This document shows, one piece after another, positions 1 to 7,438 of a stretch of 34,130 bases of DNA. The position numbers and the translations under genes were made by a program. Location of the stretch: assembly GCA_944376015.1 (NCBI GenBank), contig CALWBH010000031.1, forward strand, positions 1-34,130. Direction: 5' to 3'. The stretch is from an uncultured Clostridia bacterium (lineage in GTDB: Bacteria > Bacillota > Clostridia > Christensenellales > Pumilibacteraceae). Below the pieces are notes generated by a model. That model was not told the DNA's origin. It saw only the letters and a list, made by a program, of their open reading frames with translations, and ran no database searches. The first letter of the stretch is position 1; every line of letters starts with the position of its first letter.

Positions 1-400
1 CGAAGAACACGCCGCCGGCAGTGTATTTCGCGCCGTAAACTTCGCCGAGATAATTGCCGAAACCCGCGTCAAGGTATCCGTTGGTCGTGGACAATTGCAA
101 AATAAGCATAAGAAAGAAAATTATGCCGATAATGCAAACCAATTTTTTCGCGGATACCGCCGGACGGCGTTTAAGAAGCAATACGAGACCCAAAGCAAAA
201 GTAAAAGAAAGCAACGCATAAGAAAAAATACCGAAAACGCCGAGTATGACGTTACCGATCGCTAGACTCACGATGCCGAAAATAAACTTCGTAAAAACGG
301 TGCACAGCAACAAAAATGCCGATACTATCATCAGTACTATGCCCGCTATATCGTGATCTTTATATTGACGTCTGCCGTTACGGTCGGAATAATTATTCAT
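1..400 (-). CDS. FtsK/SpoIIIE-type DNA translocase, N-terminal membrane part (partial, runs off the window)
   Basis: The visible 133 codons start at an ATG and encode a short basic, polar N-terminus (MNNYSDRNGRRQYKDHD) followed by several hydrophobic segments, roughly residues 18-38, 42-75 and 86-103. The last visible residues, YTAGGVFF, resemble the 'GG-hydrophobic' stretch before the last helices of the FtsK/SpoIIIE 4TM domain. The motor and gamma domains would lie left of base 1, so the assignment rests on this short N-terminus plus context. In Bacillota a spoIIIE/ftsK gene commonly follows rpsO-pnp-deacetylase-M16 protease, which is the order seen here. FtsK/SpoIIIE proteins pump chromosomal DNA across a closing septum, at division or into the forespore. 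It has its own promoter just upstream. Another polytopic membrane protein remains possible. Confidence 0.7.
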   Translation of the reverse strand, partial: MNNYSDRNGRRQYKDHDIAGIVLMIVSAFLLLCTVFTKFIFGIVSLAIGNVILGVFGIFSYALLSFTFALGLVLLLKRRPAVSAKKLVCIIGIIFFLMLILQLSTTNGYLDAGFGNYLGEVYGAKYTAGGVFF

Positions 401-456
401 CGCTGTTTGAATTCGCCTCGCTTATCATCATGGATATAAATTATACCCCATTTATT

Positions 457-485
457 ATTATATCACAACCCTAAACCGTTTTCAA
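457..485 (-). promoter_or_regulatory. SigA-type promoter of the FtsK/SpoIIIE gene
   Basis: Reading the minus strand, TTGAAA (480-485) is followed by a 17-base spacer and TATAAT (457-462). A TG one base before the -10 box makes it an extended -10. It lies about 57 bases upstream of the ATG at 400, so the translocase gene can be transcribed separately from the M16 protease gene before it. Confidence 0.85.
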
Positions 486-589
486 TAGTTTTCAACGCAT
501 TTTGGAAAATATCTTTTTTTATTTTTTTTCGCTTTTCCTCAACGATTGTTGTCGCAGACCATAAAAGCGTTAACCGCTTTAAAATAAAC

Positions 590-629
590 AAATCGCGCCC
601 CTAAGTGCAAAACTTACAGAGTGCGATTT
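590..629 (-). terminator. Possible terminator after the M16 protease gene
   Basis: On the minus strand AAATCGC (623-629) can pair with GCGATTT (590-596). An inner partly paired stem lies between them, and a U-rich run (GTTTATTTT) follows. It sits about 60 bases after the M16 stop codon and before the next gene's promoter. The stem is interrupted, so the call is tentative. The rest of 401-688 holds the FtsK promoter and AT-rich sequence; I see no gene in it. Confidence 0.4.
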
Positions 630-688
630 TAAAAATTTTCAATCGTCCCGTCGCGTCAAAATTAAACGCGCATATTTCGGTTTATGAT

Positions 689-1951
689 TTATTTTACGAA
701 TATACCGTAAATATCATCGTCGATATACTGCTTTTTGCCTACATACGCCATGGAAGCCGCGGCAGGAACAAGATACTTCTCGCAGAAAGAAAAAGCCGCT
801 TTTCTGTCCACGTTCTCTATATCGAGCGCCGATTTGTCTATATCGTACGGCTTGCCCGTATACAAAGCGTACCTGCCGCACGCCGTCATCATTGTAAGAG
901 CGTTTTCCACGCCGAACAACATCGTGCTTTTGAGCTGTACTTTTGCGCGCGCTATTTCTTTTTCCGTCAGACCGTCGTTGACAAGACGTTCAATCTCTTC
1001 TTTAACGGCGGCTACCGCCTTAACCGTATTTTTACCGCCGGTATTGAGATATACGCCGAACACGCCGTTGTTTTTATACGCGGAAGACGAAGTATATACG
1101 TTATAAACAAGCCCCAACTGTTCGCGCAATCTCTGAAACAAACGCGAGCTCATACCCGTACCGAGACAAAAGGAAACTACGCTTTGCACCGCGCTTAAAT
1201 CGCTGTCGAATTCAAGCGACGGAAAAGCAATCGCGATATTTACCTGCTCGAAATCCTTTTCGTACTTACCGAAGCCGCCGCCGTAAACTTTCGGTGCATA
1301 AAGTTTTTCGCATTTACCGTTCCCGCAAAGCGGAAGCACATATTTTTTTGTAAGCTCTATCGCTCTCTCGTGAGAGACGTTTCCCGAAAACGCGATGACC
1401 GTATTATCCGACGTATACATCTGACCGATATATTTTTTAACGTCCGATCCTTTGAAAGACAATACGTTCGCGGTCGGTCCGAGAATGGTCTTTTCCAGCG
1501 CCGTACCCGCATAAGCTTTGCGCGCGAGAACATCGTAGCAAAGCTCTTCGGGCTCGTCTTCCACCATATTGATTTCTTCCGCTATCACCTTGCGCTCTTT
1601 ATCGAGTTCCGCTTCGTCGAATACGGATTCGTAAAGAATATGCGAGAGCAGTCCGTAGCAGCCTTCGGTGTTTTCGTCGATACATTTGAAATAATAGCAC
1701 GTAGCTTCCTTGGAAGTAAACGCGTTGAAATTCGCGCCGTAATCTTCGAACTTTTCAGCAATCTCCCGCGCAGAATACAGTTCGGTACCTTTAAACATAA
1801 CGTGCTCGGTAAAATGCGATATGCCGTTTACCGCGTCCGTCTCAAAAGCGCTGCCCGCGCCTATCCAGAATCCTACCGAAACGGATCTGACGGAAAAATT
1901 CTCGTTTGTGACAAGAGTAAGTCCGTTATCGAATTTTGTAAGTTTTATCAT
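689..1951 (-). CDS. M16 family zinc peptidase (MlpA/YmxG-like)
   Basis: A 420-residue M16 (pitrilysin/processing-peptidase) protein. The inverted zinc motif HFTEH is at residues 46-50 (ligands His46 and His50, catalytic Glu49). The distal acidic ligand lies in the AEEINMVEDEP segment around residues 124-134. The C-terminal half carries the family's Arg/Tyr substrate-binding stretch (SRLFQRLREQLGLVYNV). The length is typical of the single-chain bacterial enzymes. The ATG at 1951 is preceded by GGAG. It is the last gene of the rpsO-pnp-deacetylase-M16 group, the same position as mlpA in Bacillus. No signal peptide is visible, so a cytoplasmic enzyme is likely. The natural substrate is not predictable from sequence. 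Confidence 0.93.
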   Translation of the reverse strand: MIKLTKFDNGLTLVTNENFSVRSVSVGFWIGAGSAFETDAVNGISHFTEHVMFKGTELYSAREIAEKFEDYGANFNAFTSKEATCYYFKCIDENTEGCYGLLSHILYESVFDEAELDKERKVIAEEINMVEDEPEELCYDVLARKAYAGTALEKTILGPTANVLSFKGSDVKKYIGQMYTSDNTVIAFSGNVSHERAIELTKKYVLPLCGNGKCEKLYAPKVYGGGFGKYEKDFEQVNIAIAFPSLEFDSDLSAVQSVVSFCLGTGMSSRLFQRLREQLGLVYNVYTSSSAYKNNGVFGVYLNTGGKNTVKAVAAVKEEIERLVNDGLTEKEIARAKVQLKSTMLFGVENALTMMTACGRYALYTGKPYDIDKSALDIENVDRKAAFSFCEKYLVPAAASMAYVGKKQYIDDDIYGIFVK

Positions 1952-1975
1952 TTGTTTCTCCGTGTGTTAAAACGT

Positions 1976-2677
1976 TTATATAACTTGGGAAACGCAAAGC
2001 ATTTCCAATCCTTCCGCTTTTATTTTATCGATTATTTGTGGCAAAGCTTCGGCGGTGTTTTCAGTCGGATGCATAAGTATCAGATCGCCGCCGCTTATGT
2101 TTTTGGTAGCTCTTTCGCAGATCAGTTGCGTATCGTGGTCTCTCCAATCTATCGTATCCTTCGACCACAAAACGGTAGAATATCCCATATCCTCCGCCGC
2201 GTCCAAAGTGACCGAAGAATAAGCGCCGCTCGGAGGAGCGAATAATTTTACGTCAACGTTCGTTATGCTCTTGATAAGCTTGTGCGTAACGTCCATTTCT
2301 TCGTAATTTTCTTTGTACCCGAGTTTGGAATGATCTTTGTGAAAGTAACCGTGACTGCCTATTTCCATACCGTTATCTACTATGTCAGTCAGAGTACTTT
2401 GGTTTTTTTCCGCCCAAATACCCCCTATAAAGAATGTGGCGACGGCACCGTTCTGTTTTAGTGTCTGCATTATGTCGGGTATATATTCCGTACCGGAATA
2501 TACGTTAAACATTAATCCCACCGCTTTTTCGTTGGAACCCGCATAAACGGCGCGCGAGTCGGTCGATACTTTTGTAGCGACGCCCGTTCCTACCCATACC
2601 GCAAGTATGCCGCAAAAGATAAACACGCAAGCGAAACTCGTGAGAAAATATCCGAACCTTTTTACGTTTTTAACCAT
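1976..2677 (-). CDS. Polysaccharide deacetylase (NodB) family protein, YlxY/PdaB-like, with degenerate catalytic motif
   Basis: A membrane-anchored NodB-fold protein of 233 residues: basic N-terminus, one signal-anchor helix at about 9-34, then the domain. Motif 2 (His109, His113), motif 3 (APPSG, 147-151) and the late LILMHP histidine (His203) are present. Motif 1, normally TFDDG with the base and a metal Asp, reads MFNVYSG (Asn58, Val59), so both acidic residues are missing. Family members act on peptidoglycan or other cell-surface sugars, often in sporulation; here catalysis may be lost or altered. I chose the ATG at 2677 because GGGGTG sits at proper spacing. An in-frame GTG at 2704 has no ribosome site and lies in a hairpin. 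The gene sits between pnp and the M16 gene, as ylxY does. Confidence 0.82.
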   Translation of the reverse strand: MVKNVKRFGYFLTSFACVFIFCGILAVWVGTGVATKVSTDSRAVYAGSNEKAVGLMFNVYSGTEYIPDIMQTLKQNGAVATFFIGGIWAEKNQSTLTDIVDNGMEIGSHGYFHKDHSKLGYKENYEEMDVTHKLIKSITNVDVKLFAPPSGAYSSVTLDAAEDMGYSTVLWSKDTIDWRDHDTQLICERATKNISGGDLILMHPTENTAEALPQIIDKIKAEGLEMLCVSQVI

Positions 2678-2678
2678 A

Positions 2679-2713
2679 CAACACCCCGTGTTATAAATAT
2701 TCACGAGGTGTTG
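2679..2713 (-). promoter_or_regulatory. Hairpin that sequesters the ribosome-binding site of the deacetylase gene
   Basis: In the transcript, 12 bases (2702-2713) pair with 12 bases (2679-2690) around an 11-base loop; one pair is G-U. The 3' arm contains the GGGGUG Shine-Dalgarno, and the stem ends one base before the AUG at 2677. No U-run follows, so it does not look like an intrinsic terminator. It could lower translation of the deacetylase or protect the pnp mRNA 3' end. Confidence 0.7.
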
Positions 2714-2739
2714 CGATTATATCAATTATTTATGCGGAC

Positions 2740-4932
2740 TTATTCGGCTTTTTCCAGCACTTCAAGAAGTTTAAGATCTATTCTGCCTTTTTCGTCCACT
2801 TTGATGACTTCCACTTTCACTTTGTCCCCGACATTTATAACGTCCGTAACCTTAGCTACTCGTTTGTTTGAAAGCTTCGAAATGTGGATCATACCGTCTT
2901 TGCCGGGCGCAATATTGACAAATGCGCCGAGTTCCTGCGGTTCTTCGTCTTTCTTTTCTTCCTTATCCGATTTCTTGTCCTTTCTCATTCTGCCGCGGTT
3001 TCCGTTTGCACGGTCGGGATTGCTCATGAGTATTTTAACGACGGGTCCTTCGTATACCTTTCCGACTACGACGTCTTCGACAATAGAAAGTATAATATTC
3101 TTTGCTTTCTCGCCCATCTCCGCGTCGGTATACGCGATATATACGCTGCCGTCTTCCTGAATATCGATCTTAACGCCGGTATCTTCGACTATCTTGTTTA
3201 TAGTCTCGCCACCCTTTCCTATGACTTTGCCGATCTTGTCCTGATCTATCTTGATAACGGTTATCTTGGGCGCCCACTTGGAAAGCTCCGCGCGCGGTCC
3301 GGGAATCACGTCAAGCATTTTTCCGAGTATGAAAAGTCTGCCTTTACGAGCCTGTTCAAGCGCGGTAGTAAGTATTTCTTTGTCTATGCCCTTGATTTTT
3401 ATATCCATCTGTATCGCCGTGATACCTTTTGCGGTACCCGCGACCTTAAAGTCCATATCGCCAAGGAAATCTTCGAGACCCTGGATATCGGAAAGTATTG
3501 CGACGCGGTGATGTTCGGGGTCCTTTATAAGTCCCATTGCAATGCCGGCCACCGGAGCTTTGATGGGTACGCCCGCGTCCATAAGCGCAAGACAAGAACC
3601 GCATACGCTCGCCTGCGAAGTAGAACCGTTGGAGCTCACGATTTCGCTTACCGTTCTTATTGCGTACGGGAATTCTTCCTCGGAAGGAATGACGGGTTCG
3701 AGCGCGCGTTCGGCAAGCGCGCCGTGACCGATCTCGCGACGGCCGGGCGCACGAAGCGGTTTAGCTTCGCCCGTGGAGTATCCGGGCATGTTATACTGAT
3801 GCATATATCTCTTTTTTACATCTTCTTCGTCAAGGTTCTCCAACTTCTGCGAGTCGCCTATCGTACCGAGCGTACAGGTCGACATCGCCTGCGACTGACC
3901 TCTCGTGAATACTGCGGACCCGTGCACGCGCGGAAGAATTCCGACTTCGCACCAGATTTCACGTATTTCGTCGAGTTTACGCCCGTCGGGACGTTCGCCG
4001 CGATCGAGTATTTTAGCGCGTACTTTTTCCTTGGTCATATAATACAGCGCGTCTTTGATTTCCCTTTCTTTATCGGGATATTTTTCGGCAAAGTGTTCGA
4101 GCGCCAATGCGTCCACTTTATCCTGGTTTTCCTGTCTTTCGGTGCGGTCATGCGTTGCAAGCGCGTCGTCAAGCAATTTATCCGCAAAAGCGCGTACGTC
4201 TGCGTCGATATCTTCGGGAACGTCATAATACTCCATTTCCTGTTTGGGTTTTCCGATCTGAGCGACGATATCGTTAATAAACGCGACAATTTTTTTGATT
4301 TCTTCGTGAGCGTAAAGTATGCCGTTAAGCATAACCTCTTCGCTTACCTCGTTTGCTCCGGCTTCAACCATCATAATTGCGTCGGCAGTACCTGCAACGG
4401 TAACGTGCATCTGGCTTGCTTCGCGCTGCGCGGAACCGGGATTGATGACATACTGTCCGTCGACGTACCCTACGACTACCGCGCCGGTAGGTCCTGCAAA
4501 AGGTATGTCGGAGATCGACAACGCGACGGACGAACCCACCATGCCCCATACTTCGGGCGGGATATCGGGTTCAACCGAAAGCGCGGTGCAAACTACCGTA
4601 ACATCGTTGAAAAGTCCTTTGGGAAACAACGGGCGTATGGGTCTGTCGATCAGACGCGACGTCAGTATGGCTTTATCGCTTGCGCGACCTTCCCTTCTTT
4701 TGAAGCTGCCGGGTATTTTACCGATAGCATACAGTTTTTCTTCGAAATCGACACTGAGCGGGAAAAAGTCCATTCCGGGACGGGGCGCGTCGGACATACA
4801 AACGTTGGTCATTACAACGGTATCGCCGCACCTTACGATGCAGTGACCGTTTGCCTGTTCGCCGTACTTACCCGTCTCGACCGTAACTTCACGTCCGCCG
4901 ATAGTGGTTTTGAAAATGTGTCCTTCTCTCAT
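2740..4932 (-). CDS. pnp: Polyribonucleotide nucleotidyltransferase (PNPase)
   Basis: A 730-residue 3'-5' phosphorolytic exoribonuclease with complete PNPase architecture: first RNase PH core (about 12-210), helical linker (about 240-313), second RNase PH core (about 316-525), KH domain (about 552-613, IGKGG at 571-575) and S1 domain (about 622-725). The second core has the catalytic segment SDIQGLEDFLGDMDFK, with Asp482 and Asp488 matching the family's acidic residues. The S1 domain carries an unusual insert, about residues 637-668, rich in Arg, Lys, Asp and Glu, between its first strand and the GAFV strand. The ATG at 4932 has AGGAG upstream. It follows rpsO in the same transcript, a widespread arrangement. 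It acts in mRNA and sRNA turnover. Confidence 0.98.
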   Translation of the reverse strand: MREGHIFKTTIGGREVTVETGKYGEQANGHCIVRCGDTVVMTNVCMSDAPRPGMDFFPLSVDFEEKLYAIGKIPGSFKRREGRASDKAILTSRLIDRPIRPLFPKGLFNDVTVVCTALSVEPDIPPEVWGMVGSSVALSISDIPFAGPTGAVVVGYVDGQYVINPGSAQREASQMHVTVAGTADAIMMVEAGANEVSEEVMLNGILYAHEEIKKIVAFINDIVAQIGKPKQEMEYYDVPEDIDADVRAFADKLLDDALATHDRTERQENQDKVDALALEHFAEKYPDKEREIKDALYYMTKEKVRAKILDRGERPDGRKLDEIREIWCEVGILPRVHGSAVFTRGQSQAMSTCTLGTIGDSQKLENLDEEDVKKRYMHQYNMPGYSTGEAKPLRAPGRREIGHGALAERALEPVIPSEEEFPYAIRTVSEIVSSNGSTSQASVCGSCLALMDAGVPIKAPVAGIAMGLIKDPEHHRVAILSDIQGLEDFLGDMDFKVAGTAKGITAIQMDIKIKGIDKEILTTALEQARKGRLFILGKMLDVIPGPRAELSKWAPKITVIKIDQDKIGKVIGKGGETINKIVEDTGVKIDIQEDGSVYIAYTDAEMGEKAKNIILSIVEDVVVGKVYEGPVVKILMSNPDRANGNRGRMRKDKKSDKEEKKDEEPQELGAFVNIAPGKDGMIHISKLSNKRVAKVTDVINVGDKVKVEVIKVDEKGRIDLKLLEVLEKAE

Positions 4933-4975
4933 TTTCTTATATATCTCCTGTTTTATTACTCTCTTTCATGGAAAT

Positions 4976-4996
4976 GGGACGAACAATGTTCGCCCC
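4976..4996 (-). promoter_or_regulatory. Intercistronic hairpin between rpsO and pnp
   Basis: In the minus-strand RNA nine bases (4988-4996) pair with nine bases (4976-4984), one pair being G-U, around a 3-base loop. No U-run follows, so it is more likely an RNA processing or stability element than a terminator. It lies between the rpsO stop and the pnp ribosome site. Confidence 0.6.
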
Positions 4997-5013
4997 ATCC
5001 GTTCGGTCTAATC

Positions 5014-5277
5014 TTATTTTCTCAAATCCAACTCAGCGACGATTTTTCTGTATCTCTCGATGTCGAGATCTTTGAGATAATTAAGCAAACTACGTCTCGA
5101 ACCTACCATTTGCAACAATCCTCTGCGAGAATGGTGGTCTTTCTGATGTACCTTGAGATGTTCCGTAAGGTGATTGATTCTGCTCGTAAGAAGCGCGATC
5201 TGCACCTCGGGGCTACCCGTATCTCCCGGATGGGTAGCGAATTTAGCGATAATTTCCGCCTTCTGATTCTTATCCAT
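5014..5277 (-). CDS. rpsO: 30S ribosomal protein S15
   Basis: An 87-residue protein with the S15 signature throughout: [22 protein letters not shown] near residues 20-41 and [21 protein letters not shown] near 48-68. S15 binds the central domain of 16S rRNA early in small-subunit assembly. The length is normal for the family. AGGAGG lies at good spacing before the ATG at 5277. It is the first gene of the rpsO-pnp operon, with a promoter about 100 bases upstream. The roughly 90-base leader is long enough for the S15 autoregulation known from other bacteria. I could not recognise a specific S15-binding fold in it. Confidence 0.98.
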   Translation of the reverse strand: MDKNQKAEIIAKFATHPGDTGSPEVQIALLTSRINHLTEHLKVHQKDHHSRRGLLQMVGSRRSLLNYLKDLDIERYRKIVAELDLRK

Positions 5278-5373
5278 TTTTTTATCCTCCTATGGATTTA
5301 ATACGCCACGGAACTGAGTAATCGAGTGGAGAGCTCGCAAACCCGAAGTACCATGGTAATTTTAATTTATATC

Positions 5374-5402
5374 AGTATATCACAATAAATTTAAAATGTA
5401 AA
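5374..5402 (-). promoter_or_regulatory. SigA-type promoter of the rpsO-pnp operon
   Basis: On the minus strand TTTACA (5397-5402), a 17-base spacer and TATACT (5374-5379) form a near-consensus promoter. The predicted start leaves a leader of about 90 bases before rpsO. Confidence 0.88.
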
Positions 5403-5427
5403 CAGATTTTACCCGATATGCGCGATT

Positions 5428-6831
5428 TTATAATCGAGATGTTGACGCCGCTCCCTCTTTAAAGAAAGTTTCTTTCGCCGCCATTCTCTCATCCGCCTGC
5501 TCTATGTAAAGTTTTATGTCTTTAGGCATGGCATATCTCGAAATTACTCCTCCGGTACGTTTACTTATGCTTCCGGCACCGCAAGCATATACGGGAACGA
5601 GCTCTTCCATCACGGTCACGTTGTTAACGCATACATACCCGTCTCGGCAAAAACCGATATTTTCGAGATTTCCCGTCATATATTTCTGCCTGTAAAGATA
5701 ATAAGGTTCATAGTCGTAAAACCTTTCGTATGCGTATTCCATCATTTCCGCAATATCTTCGCAATCGGTATTGCCCGACGCAAGCAAAGACGCACGTTTC
5801 CTACTGAGCGTATGCACGGTGACGTTTTGCGGCAAAAGCGCGTATATACCGTCGGCAGTTCGTTTGAAATCCGAAAAATTTTCTCCGCTGAGCCCCGCTA
5901 TAATATCGGTATTTATTACGAAATCCCTTTCTCGCGCAAGCTCGTAGGCATGACAGAACTGTTCCGCAGTATGCCTTCGACCTATAATCGCAAGCGTTTT
6001 ATCGTTTAATGTCTGAGGATTTATACATACTCTGTTAACGCCGCCCGCTTTCATCGCGTCGAGTTTTTCTTTGGTAACGCTGTCTGCCCGACCCGCTTCG
6101 AACGTAAATTCTATTCCGCGTACGCCCACGGCGTCAAGCAATCTCTCCATTTGTCCGACCTTCAATACCGAAGGAGTCCCGCCGCCGACATACACGGAAA
6201 GCAGTTTTTTACCGGATTCGTTTATTAGTTTTTTAGTCTTTATAATCTCTCGGCAAAGCACGTCCACATATTCGTCGACAAGCTCTCCCGCCCCGCGCGC
6301 GTTTATATCCGCGCTCGGAAACGAACAATAATTGCATCTTCCGTCGCAAAAAGGCACGTGGACATACAGATTTGCGTAATTGTCCGAATATTCCGAGATA
6401 TCACCGCGCACCGCTATGATCCGACTAATAAGACGCGCTTTTTTGTCGCTTACGCCAAAAGCGGAAGTAAGATACTCGACGATCCCGTTTACGCTACCGC
6501 CGCCTGCCATATATGCGTAAGCAAGCTTGGTAGGACGTATACCCGTAAGACTACCCCACGGCAAACAAACGCCGTAGCGGGCAGAGAGCGCCTTATAAAG
6601 CGAATGTTTGACAAAACGCTTGTATAAGCGTTTTATTTCAAGCGGGTCGCCGCACGGCACAGCGGTATCGTATAACGCACCTTCTTCGCCGATCGTCACC
6701 ATAACGCGCAAAACGTTTTCGTCGCAAATATGCACGTTAACGGGCTCGCCGCCATAATATTTCTCAAACAATTTCAGTTCGTCGAGCAATTCGGCGAACA
6801 ACCATTCTTTATTGGTAGTCAGATCATACAT
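5428..6831 (-). CDS. hemZ: Radical SAM protein of the HemZ/HemN family (putative coproporphyrinogen dehydrogenase)
   Basis: A 467-residue radical SAM enzyme. The [4Fe-4S] motif CDGRCNYC gives Cys162, Cys166 and Cys169 from the chosen start. A glycine-rich YVGGGTPS segment and a NPQTLN motif follow, as in HemN-like proteins. The roughly 150-residue N-terminal extension containing PWGSLTGIRPTKL matches the HemZ subfamily. HemN oxidatively decarboxylates coproporphyrinogen III; HemZ's own substrate is less certain, and no other haem gene is in the window. I placed the start at the ATG at 6831, overlapping the hydrolase stop by 8 bases. A longer frame from 6912 would overlap the neighbour by 89 bases. 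The recJ-relA-hydrolase-hemZ order is common in Clostridia. No strong ribosome site is visible, so translational coupling is likely. Confidence 0.85.
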   Translation of the reverse strand: MYDLTTNKEWLFAELLDELKLFEKYYGGEPVNVHICDENVLRVMVTIGEEGALYDTAVPCGDPLEIKRLYKRFVKHSLYKALSARYGVCLPWGSLTGIRPTKLAYAYMAGGGSVNGIVEYLTSAFGVSDKKARLISRIIAVRGDISEYSDNYANLYVHVPFCDGRCNYCSFPSADINARGAGELVDEYVDVLCREIIKTKKLINESGKKLLSVYVGGGTPSVLKVGQMERLLDAVGVRGIEFTFEAGRADSVTKEKLDAMKAGGVNRVCINPQTLNDKTLAIIGRRHTAEQFCHAYELARERDFVINTDIIAGLSGENFSDFKRTADGIYALLPQNVTVHTLSRKRASLLASGNTDCEDIAEMMEYAYERFYDYEPYYLYRQKYMTGNLENIGFCRDGYVCVNNVTVMEELVPVYACGAGSISKRTGGVISRYAMPKDIKLYIEQADERMAAKETFFKEGAASTSRL

Positions 6832-7438
6832 AAGGATTATGCCGCCGTTCGAATTCGAGCGAAGTGGGTTCGCCGTGTCCCGGAAAAACGTTATAATCGC
6901 CTTCAAGCGCAAACAACACGTTTTTTAACGAATCTTCAAGCGCACGGACATTTCCCGTAGGTAAATCCGTTCTTCCCACGCCCATGCAAAACAGCGTATC
7001 GCCGGTAAAAATATTATTGTCAAGAATGTAACAAACGCTCCCGACAGTGTGTCCGGGAGTATAAATGACTTTAAATGTCATTCCGCACTCGCGTATTACG
7101 GTACCGTCCGTAACAAGCACATCGGGATCAAACGAACGAAACGGCTCGTTCGTGAGCGAAGACATATTATAATCCGTTTCGAGCAGAAGTTTATCCGCTT
7201 CATGTATATAAACCTTAGCGCCGTCGCGACGAAAGTCTCTTGCCGCATTGCAATGATCGAAATGTCCGTGCGTGAGCAAAACCGCTTTTACTTTCATCCC
7301 GTCAACGTCGAGCTGTCGCTTGATCCTGCCGTATTCGCTACCCGGATCGATCACTACCGCTTCGCAAGTATCCGAATTGTACACGAGATAACAATTGGCT
7401 CCGAGTAAGCCCACCGGCATCATTTTTATTTTTATCAT
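6824..7438 (-). CDS. MBL-fold metallo-hydrolase (glyoxalase II-like)
   Basis: A 204-residue metallo-beta-lactamase-fold hydrolase. The metal motif THGHFDH lies at 56-62 (His57, His59, Asp61, His62). Later metal-site segments are YTPGHTVGS, FTGDTLF and VFPGHGEPT. This matches the short glyoxalase II-like subgroup, whose members act on thioesters or other small substrates in the cytoplasm; the true substrate is unknown. Its ATG at 7438 overlaps the relA stop in an ATGA junction, and its own stop overlaps hemZ, so the three are probably co-translated. A linked metabolic role with RelA or HemZ is not established; the pairing is a conserved neighbourhood. Confidence 0.92.
   Translation of the reverse strand: MIKIKMMPVGLLGANCYLVYNSDTCEAVVIDPGSEYGRIKRQLDVDGMKVKAVLLTHGHFDHCNAARDFRRDGAKVYIHEADKLLLETDYNMSSLTNEPFRSFDPDVLVTDGTVIRECGMTFKVIYTPGHTVGSVCYILDNNIFTGDTLFCMGVGRTDLPTGNVRALEDSLKNVLFALEGDYNVFPGHGEPTSLEFERRHNPYV

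Noticed and set aside
2884-5301. An 805-codon open frame on the plus strand
   Set aside because: It lies entirely antisense to pnp and rpsO, both certain genes with ribosome sites. Its translation has no recognisable motif and is rich in Phe, Arg and Tyr. It is open because the genes rarely use codons whose complement is a stop.
5278-5367. Possible S15 autoregulatory RNA in the rpsO leader
   Set aside because: The leader has the right length and some short pairing potential, but I could not match any described S15-binding fold.
6832-6912. An upstream start for hemZ giving 27 more residues
   Set aside because: It would overlap the hydrolase gene by 89 bases, and the extra residues are not HemZ-like. 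The ATG at 6831 gives a natural short overlap.
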